Below, piece by piece: positions 42,037 to 46,521 of a DNA stretch of 46,521 nt. Positions within the stretch are counted from its first letter, which is position 1; the number at the start of each line of letters is the position of its first letter. The stretch comes from an uncultured Clostridia bacterium (GTDB lineage Bacteria > Bacillota > Clostridia > TANB77 > CAG-508): contig CAOMRW010000017.1 of the NCBI GenBank assembly GCA_948485625.1, forward strand, positions 1-46,521, read 5' to 3'. The notes below the pieces were generated by a model. The model ran no database searches and was not told the DNA's origin. It saw only the letters and a program-made list of their open reading frames with translations. A program made the translations under genes and the position numbers.

Positions 42037-43323
42037 ATGAAATGTAAAGTTGAAAAAACAGAAAATGCAAATGAAGTAAAATTAGAGTTAACAATAGAAG
42101 CTCAAAAATTTGATGAAGCTATAAAAAAAGTATATTTCCAAAGTGCAAAATACTTTAATATACCAGGATTTAGAAAAGGAAAAGCACCAATAAATATAGT
42201 AGAAAAATATTATGGAAAAGAAATATTCTATGAAGATGCTTTTAATGAAGTAGTACCAAATGAATTAGAAGAAGCATTAAAAGAAAATAATATAGAGGTT
42301 GTAAGTAAGGCTGATATAGATGTAAAACAAATTGAAAAAGGAAAAGATTTAATATTTACAGCAATATTCCAAACAAAACCAGAAGTAGAACTTGGAAAAT
42401 ATAAAGGTATAGAAATACCAAAAATAGAGTATACTGTATCAGATGAAGATGTAAATCATGAATTATCACATATGCAAGAGCATAATTCAAGATTAATATC
42501 TGTAGAAGATAGAGCAGTTGAAAGTGGAGATATTACAGTAATAGATTTTGAAGGTTTTGCAGATGGAGTTGCATTTGAAGGTGGAAAAGCAGAAGGGCAT
42601 GAATTAGAAATAGGAAGTAACACATTTATACCAGGATTTGAAGACCAAATAATTGGAATGAAAATTGATGAAGAAAAAGATGTAAATGTTAAATTTCCAG
42701 AAGAATATTTCTCAAAAGATTTAGCTGGTAAAGATGCAACATTTAAAGTAAAATTACATGAAATAAAGAAAAAAGAATTACCAGAACTAGATGACGAATT
42801 TGCTAAAGATGTAAGCGAATTTGATACACTAGAAGAATTAAAAAAAGACATCAAAGGAAAAATTGAGAAAGAAAACGAGCAAAAACAAAAATATGAAACT
42901 GAAGAAGCTGTAATCAAAGCTGTATGTGAAAATGTAAAAGTTGATATTCCATCAGGAATGATAGAAACAGAAACAGAAGATATGTTAAAAAATGTTGAAA
43001 ATAGATTAGCATATCAAGGATTAAAATTAGAACAATATCTTCAAATGATGGGAAAAACAGCTGAAGAAGTTAAAAAAGAATATGAACCTCAAGCAATTGA
43101 AGCTATAAAATCAAGATTAATGTTAGAAGCAGTTATAAAAGCTGAAAAAATAGAAGTAACAGAAGATGAAATAGTAGAAAAAATGAAAGAAATGGCTAAG
43201 AACTATGGAAAATCAGATGATGAAGAATTCTTAAAAAATGAAAATGTAAGAAAATACATAAAAAGTGGATTAGAATCTGAAAAAGCTTTAGAATTTTTAG
43301 TAAAAAATGCAAAAATGAAATAG
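42037..43323 (+). CDS. tig: Trigger factor
   Basis: Trigger factor is the ribosome-bound chaperone and prolyl isomerase for nascent chains. The 428-residue protein has the ribosome-binding loop FNIPGFRKGKAP (about residue 39), the FKBP domain (about 150-240: SGDITVIDFEGFADG, IPGFEDQIIGM, VNVKFPEEY) and the helical C-terminal domain. AAAGGAAAGG precedes the ATG. It heads tig-clpP-clpX, the usual order. Confidence 0.97.
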   Translation: MKCKVEKTENANEVKLELTIEAQKFDEAIKKVYFQSAKYFNIPGFRKGKAPINIVEKYYGKEIFYEDAFNEVVPNELEEALKENNIEVVSKADIDVKQIEKGKDLIFTAIFQTKPEVELGKYKGIEIPKIEYTVSDEDVNHELSHMQEHNSRLISVEDRAVESGDITVIDFEGFADGVAFEGGKAEGHELEIGSNTFIPGFEDQIIGMKIDEEKDVNVKFPEEYFSKDLAGKDATFKVKLHEIKKKELPELDDEFAKDVSEFDTLEELKKDIKGKIEKENEQKQKYETEEAVIKAVCENVKVDIPSGMIETETEDMLKNVENRLAYQGLKLEQYLQMMGKTAEEVKKEYEPQAIEAIKSRLMLEAVIKAEKIEVTEDEIVEKMKEMAKNYGKSDDEEFLKNENVRKYIKSGLESEKALEFLVKNAKMK

Positions 43324-43329
43324 GAAAAT

Positions 43330-43379
43330 AAAAGTGATTGGGGTTGAATATTTAGTTTTATTAAACCAATCACTTTTTT
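43330..43379 (+). terminator. Terminator after tig
   Basis: AAAAGTGATTGG (43330-43341) pairs with CCAATCACTTTT (43366-43377), followed by TT. The stem is strong, so clpPX expression probably depends on readthrough or another promoter. Confidence 0.85.
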
Positions 43380-43395
43380 GCTAAAAAATTTGTCG

Positions 43396-43486
43396 ACCAA
43401 TGGGGACGTTCTTAAATTGGTTGAACTAAAATAAAAAATAGAATATATAATAAATTTTCGACCAATTTAAGAACGTCCCCATTGGT
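43396..43486 (+). repeat. Palindrome with GGGGACGTTCTTAAATTGGT
   Basis: 26-bp perfect arms (43396-43421 and 43461-43486) enclose a 39-nt AT loop. The arm matches the palindrome at 11759 except for one base in GTTCTT/GTTGTT. It ends only 22 bp before the clpP start, just before its AAAGGAGG site. Confidence 0.9.
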
Positions 43487-43507
43487 TGAATTAAAAGGAG
43501 GAAAAAT

Positions 43508-44119
43508 ATGTTAGAAAAAAATAGTTTAGTACCTTATGTAGTTGAACAAACAAGTAAAGGAGAAAGATCATATGATATTTTCTCAAGATTGTTAAAAGAC
43601 AGAATAATCTTTTTAGGAGAAGATGTAAATGCAACATCAGCAAGTTTGGTAATTGCACAATTATTATTTTTAGAGTCAGAAGATCCAGATAAGGAAATAT
43701 TTTTATATATAAATTCACCAGGAGGTTCTATAACAGATGGTATGGGTATTGTTGATACAATGAATTATATAAAATGTCCAGTAACAACAATATGTGTTGG
43801 CTTAGCTGCAAGTTTTGGAGCAGTTCTTTTGGCAAATGGAGAAAAAGGAAAAAGATTTGCAACTCCAAATTCAGAAATATTAATACATCAACCATTAATA
43901 GGAGGTCAAGGTGGAGGTATTTCAGGTCAAGCGACTGAAATAAAAATTCATGCAGACCATATGATAAGAACAAGAGAAAAATTAAATAAATTATTAAGTG
44001 ATAAAACAGGTCAACCAATTGATGTGATTGAAAGAGATACAGAAAGAGATCATTATATGACAGCACAAGAAGCTTTAGAATATGGATTAATTGATGGAAT
44101 CATGGATAAAAGAATATAA
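43508..44119 (+). CDS. clpP: ATP-dependent Clp protease proteolytic subunit
   Basis: ClpP forms the serine-protease barrel of the ClpXP machine. The 203-residue protein has the catalytic Ser in GLAASFGAVLLA (about residue 98), the His in ILIHQPLIGGQGG (about 123) and the Asp in IERDTERDHYMTA (about 173). The N-terminal LVPYVVEQTSKGERSYDIFS is typical. AAAGGAGG precedes the ATG. clpX follows within 25 bp. Confidence 0.98.
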   Translation: MLEKNSLVPYVVEQTSKGERSYDIFSRLLKDRIIFLGEDVNATSASLVIAQLLFLESEDPDKEIFLYINSPGGSITDGMGIVDTMNYIKCPVTTICVGLAASFGAVLLANGEKGKRFATPNSEILIHQPLIGGQGGGISGQATEIKIHADHMIRTREKLNKLLSDKTGQPIDVIERDTERDHYMTAQEALEYGLIDGIMDKRI

Positions 44120-44140
44120 AGGATGAGAGGAAGAAGAAAT

Positions 44141-45466
44141 ATGGCTAAAAATGATGTACCTAAAAATGTAAGATGTTCATTTTGTGGGAAATCACAAGAA
44201 AGTGTAAAAAAAATAGTTGCAGGACCAGGTGTATATATTTGTGATGAATGTGTAGATTTATGTACAAGTATAATTGCTGCTGAATGTTATGAAGAGGAAG
44301 AAATAGGATATACTCTAAATGATCTAGATAAAATTCCTAGTCCAAAAGAAATAAAAAGAATTTTAGATGAATATGTAATTGGACAGGAAGAAGCAAAGAG
44401 GTCTTTATCAGTAGCTGTATATAATCATTATAAAAGAATTGCTCATGAAGAAGAAAATGATAAAAAAGATGATATTGAAATTCAGAAGAGTAATATATTG
44501 CTTTTAGGCCCAACAGGTTGTGGAAAAACTCTTCTTGCAAGAACACTTGCAAAAATATTAAATGTACCTTTTGCAATAGCAGATGCAACTACTTTGACAG
44601 AAGCTGGATATGTAGGAGAAGACGTTGAAAATATTTTATTAAAACTTATTCAAGCAGCAGATGGTGATATTCAAAAAGCAGAAAAGGGTATTGTATATAT
44701 AGATGAAATTGATAAAATAACAAGAAAATCTGAGAATTTATCAATAACTAGAGATGTAAGTGGTGAAGGTGTTCAACAGGCATTGTTAAAAATAGTTGAA
44801 GGAACAATAGCATCTGTACCTCCTCAAGGAGGAAGAAAACATCCAAATCAAGAAATGTTACAAATAAATACTGAAAATATTTTGTTTATTTGTGGAGGAG
44901 CTTTTGAAGGACTGGAAAATATTATAAAGGATAGAACTGGTAAAAAAAGTATAGGATTTGGAACTAAAATAGAAAGTCAAAATGAAATTAGTAAATATGA
45001 AATTTTCCAAGAAATGCTACCACAAGATTTGCTTAAATATGGATTAATACCTGAATTTATAGGAAGATTGCCTATAATAGCAACTCTTAAAGATTTAGAT
45101 AAAGAAGCTTTAATTAAAATTGCTACAGAGCCTAAAAATGCTTTAGTTAAACAATATCAGAAATTATTAGAAATGGATAATGTAGAACTTATATTTAATC
45201 AAGAAGCATTAGAGGCTATTGTTGATAAAGCAATTGAGAGAAAAACAGGAGCAAGAGGACTTCGTTCAATTATAGAAGAAATAATGAGAGATATTATGTT
45301 TGAAATTCCTTCAACTCCTAATATTTCTAAGTGCATAATAAATAAGGAAACAGTTTTAAATAAAATACAACCAGAACTAGTAATTGATGAAAATAAAAGC
45401 GAACAGAGTGAAAAAAATAAAAAGAATAGACATGTTCCAGATAAGAAAAATAGAGAAACAGCATAA
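44141..45466 (+). CDS. clpX: ATP-dependent Clp protease ATP-binding subunit ClpX
   Basis: ClpX unfolds substrates and feeds them to ClpP. It has the N-terminal four-cysteine zinc domain (CSFCGKSQ then YICDECVDLC), Walker A GPTGCGKT (about residue 119), Walker B YIDEIDKIT (about 182) and the ClpP-binding IGF loop (KKSIGFGT, about 265). The C-terminus has an extra charged tail (SEQSEKNKKNRHVPDKKN). I prefer the ATG at 44141 with GAGGAAGAAG upstream; an ATG 18 bp earlier is in frame too. A terminator follows. Confidence 0.98.
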   Translation: MAKNDVPKNVRCSFCGKSQESVKKIVAGPGVYICDECVDLCTSIIAAECYEEEEIGYTLNDLDKIPSPKEIKRILDEYVIGQEEAKRSLSVAVYNHYKRIAHEEENDKKDDIEIQKSNILLLGPTGCGKTLLARTLAKILNVPFAIADATTLTEAGYVGEDVENILLKLIQAADGDIQKAEKGIVYIDEIDKITRKSENLSITRDVSGEGVQQALLKIVEGTIASVPPQGGRKHPNQEMLQINTENILFICGGAFEGLENIIKDRTGKKSIGFGTKIESQNEISKYEIFQEMLPQDLLKYGLIPEFIGRLPIIATLKDLDKEALIKIATEPKNALVKQYQKLLEMDNVELIFNQEALEAIVDKAIERKTGARGLRSIIEEIMRDIMFEIPSTPNISKCIINKETVLNKIQPELVIDENKSEQSEKNKKNRHVPDKKNRETA

Positions 45467-45486
45467 ATGAAAAAAAGACAGAAATT

Positions 45487-45517
45487 AAAAAAAAGACAGA
45501 AATTTTCTGTCTTTTTT
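45487..45517. terminator. Terminator after clpX
   Basis: An A-run followed by GACAGAAA pairs with TTTCTGTC and a T-run, the typical symmetrical form that serves both strands. Confidence 0.85.
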
Positions 45518-45550
45518 AATTTTAATAAAATATTAATTATATAGGAGCAA

Positions 45551-45709
45551 TTAATCAAATATCCGATTTCCAATAACTTTTAGATGCTGATAATTACCAC
45601 GACTTTCATCAGAAGAAGAATTATCTACATCATATAAAAACTGTTCTAATGTTTCCATTGCTTCACAAGATGATTGATATGTTTTCTCTAAAAGCTGTTC
45701 TACTGTCAT
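45551..45709 (-). CDS. Small hypothetical protein with a near-terminal in-frame CGG
   Basis: The 52-codon frame has AAAGGAGAAA before its ATG and reads MTVEQLLEKTYQSSCEAMET, a helical acidic protein, ending HLKVIGN, CGG, ATA TTT GAT TAA. It is not recognised. The CGG (45565-45563) is in frame four codons before the stop. If CGGA were read as Gly with a +1 shift, translation would run through the terminator and far into the antisense of clpX, so either this CGG is read as ordinary Arg or the frame is extended. It is the one in-frame CGG that does not clearly fit the rule seen elsewhere. Confidence 0.55.
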   Translation of the reverse strand: MTVEQLLEKTYQSSCEAMETLEQFLYDVDNSSSDESRGNYQHLKVIGNRIFD

Positions 45710-45817
45710 ATTTATTTCTCCTTTCTGTAAGTTTATAATTAGTATTATAATTAATATATTAAGAAAAATCTGTCGAAACTTGTTTTTATATAAAAAATAA
45801 AATTTTTATATAAGATA

Positions 45818-45853
45818 TTGACAAGTGTTATATAGTGTTATATACTGTATAAC
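45818..45853 (+). promoter_or_regulatory. GntR promoter with overlapping operator
   Basis: TTGACA (45818-45823) and TATACT (45841-45846) are 17 bp apart. Tandem GTGTTATATA (45825-45834 and 45835-45844) fills the spacer, and GTTATA-TACTG-TATAAC (45837-45853) is a dyad over the -10. A YtrA-type regulator encoded just downstream would bind here and repress its own operon. Confidence 0.7.
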
Positions 45854-45868
45854 ATAAGAGGTGATAAT

Positions 45869-46246
45869 ATGAAGATGATTATTAGTAATAGTAGTTCTGT
45901 TCCAATATATGAACAAATAAAGAAATCTATTATCAATCAAATATTAGAAGGAGAATTAAGTGAAGATGAAGTATTACCTTCTATTAGAGTATTAGCACAA
46001 GATATAAAAATAAGTGCTATGACTATAAAAAAAGCTTATGATGAATTAGAAAGAGAAGGATATTTAAAGTCAATACAAGGGAAAGGGACTTTTGTGGCTC
46101 CTAAAAATACAGAACTTGCTAAAGAGCAGGCACAGAAAGATATTGAAAAATATATAGAAAAGATTGTTGATATTTCTAATAGATTTGATATAGATGAGAA
46201 TGATGTGATTGGAATGTTTAAAATGTTTTATGGGGAGGAACAATAA
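45869..46246 (+). CDS. GntR-family (YtrA subfamily) regulator
   Basis: The 125-residue protein has the winged-helix GntR domain: VPIYEQIKKSIINQILEGEL, then LPSIRVLAQDIKISAMTIKK, then YDELEREGYLKSIQGKGTFV. A short C-terminal helical tail (about 85-125) is typical of the YtrA subfamily, which regulates ABC transporters. AGAGGTGATA precedes the ATG. Its stop overlaps the ATP-binding gene by 1 bp (TAATG). A dyad overlaps its promoter, implying autoregulation. Confidence 0.92.
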   Translation: MKMIISNSSSVPIYEQIKKSIINQILEGELSEDEVLPSIRVLAQDIKISAMTIKKAYDELEREGYLKSIQGKGTFVAPKNTELAKEQAQKDIEKYIEKIVDISNRFDIDENDVIGMFKMFYGEEQ

Positions 46247-46521
46247 TGGGAAATATTATAGAAATTAAAGATTTAAGAAAGAAATATGATGATAAATTTG
46301 AGCTAGATAAAATAAGTATAATGATACCTAAAGGAGTTATAGTAGGTCTTATTGGAGAAAATGGGGCAGGAAAAACAACACTAATAAAATCAATGCTAAA
46401 TATTATAAAAATTGATAGTGGAGAAATAAAAATATTTGGAAAGGATTATAAAAAAGAAGAGAAATATATAAAAGAAGATATAGGTGTAGTTTTAGATAAT
46501 ATGTTTTTTCCAGAGTTATTA
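46246..46521 (+). CDS. ABC transporter ATP-binding protein (3' end beyond the window)
   Basis: The gene starts at the ATG overlapping the GntR stop and runs off the right edge after 92 codons. The Walker A loop LIGENGAGKTTLIKSM (about residue 38) and the Q-loop neighbourhood (IGVVLDNMFFPELL, where Gln is replaced by Leu-Asp in the visible part) mark an ABC ATPase of the drug/lipid export (YtrB/BcrA-like) type commonly paired with a YtrA regulator. The permease probably follows outside the window. Confidence 0.9.
   Translation, partial: MGNIIEIKDLRKKYDDKFELDKISIMIPKGVIVGLIGENGAGKTTLIKSMLNIIKIDSGEIKIFGKDYKKEEKYIKEDIGVVLDNMFFPELL

Noticed and set aside
7914..43486. CRISPR arrays
   Set aside because: The repeats are single dispersed palindromes without regular spacers, and no cas genes are present.
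45199..45573. Extended minus-strand frame antisense to clpX
   Set aside because: It is hydrophobic antisense sequence of the lysine-rich ClpX tail, crosses a terminator and has no family match; it is kept only as the hypothetical shifted tail of the 45551 gene.

Overview
The window is about 46.5 kb of very AT-rich, A-ending-codon DNA from a spore-forming Clostridia-type Firmicute. Evidence for this is the sporulation set (ytfJ, spoIIAA-spoIIAB-sigF, spoIID, an M23 SpoIIQ, spoVS, a 24-residue SpoVM), strong AGGAGG ribosome sites and LexA and Spo0A boxes of Bacillus/Clostridium type. I cannot name a species.

Layout. Bases 1-3406 hold the end of a surface protein with a C-type-lectin-like (FGE) domain and a membrane-anchored peptide-binding protein. 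Bases 3650-18200 are chromosomal housekeeping and sporulation genes: recA, recX, scpA, ytfJ, the spoIIA operon, spoIID, spoIIQ, a ComEC-like hydrolase, rny, ymdB, spoVS, dut, carD. A tRNA-Leu(UAA) at 18392 is the attachment site of a roughly 16.4 kb integrative element (18469-34920). It has an 11-bp att duplication and paired GGAGACCCA arm-type repeats, and carries a tyrosine integrase, a possible excisionase, three HTH regulators, a primase/D5 helicase, a beta-CASP metallo-hydrolase and many unknown genes. After it come a flippase-like protein, two GT8 glycosyltransferases, two PlsC-like acyltransferases, nth, spoVM, rpmB, tig, clpP, clpX, and a GntR regulator with the start of an ABC transporter.

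Main finding. Six genes look frameshifted: chromosomal sigF and five element genes (XRE regulator, primase-helicase, integrase, beta-CASP hydrolase, a small unknown gene). Every break lies at an in-frame CGG codon. In all 23 cases the protein is restored if the four bases CGGN are read as one residue, with the residue matching glycine (skip C, read GGN). The restored residues include the glycines of a Walker A loop (GYGSNGKG), of the metallo-beta-lactamase motif (HGHMDHCG), of the integrase LGH box and of the sigma-F AQQGD segment. The hydrolase needs 12 such events and the primase 6. I found no CGG used as an ordinary sense codon in any securely identified gene of the window. CGG spanning two codons (NNC GGN or NCG GNN) is common and harmless. 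The one exception is a small unknown gene at 45551-45709. This suggests a natural quadruplet codon CGGN = Gly, or an obligatory +1 shift at CGG, supplied by the host and heavily used by the element. The responsible tRNA is not visible in this window.

Other notable structures are two LexA boxes at recA, inverted Spo0A boxes before spoIIA, a family of long near-perfect palindromes after genes, a hairpin that would hide the ribosome site of an element gene, a nested hairpin in the integrase leader, and duplicated operators between divergent promoters at 34.3 kb.
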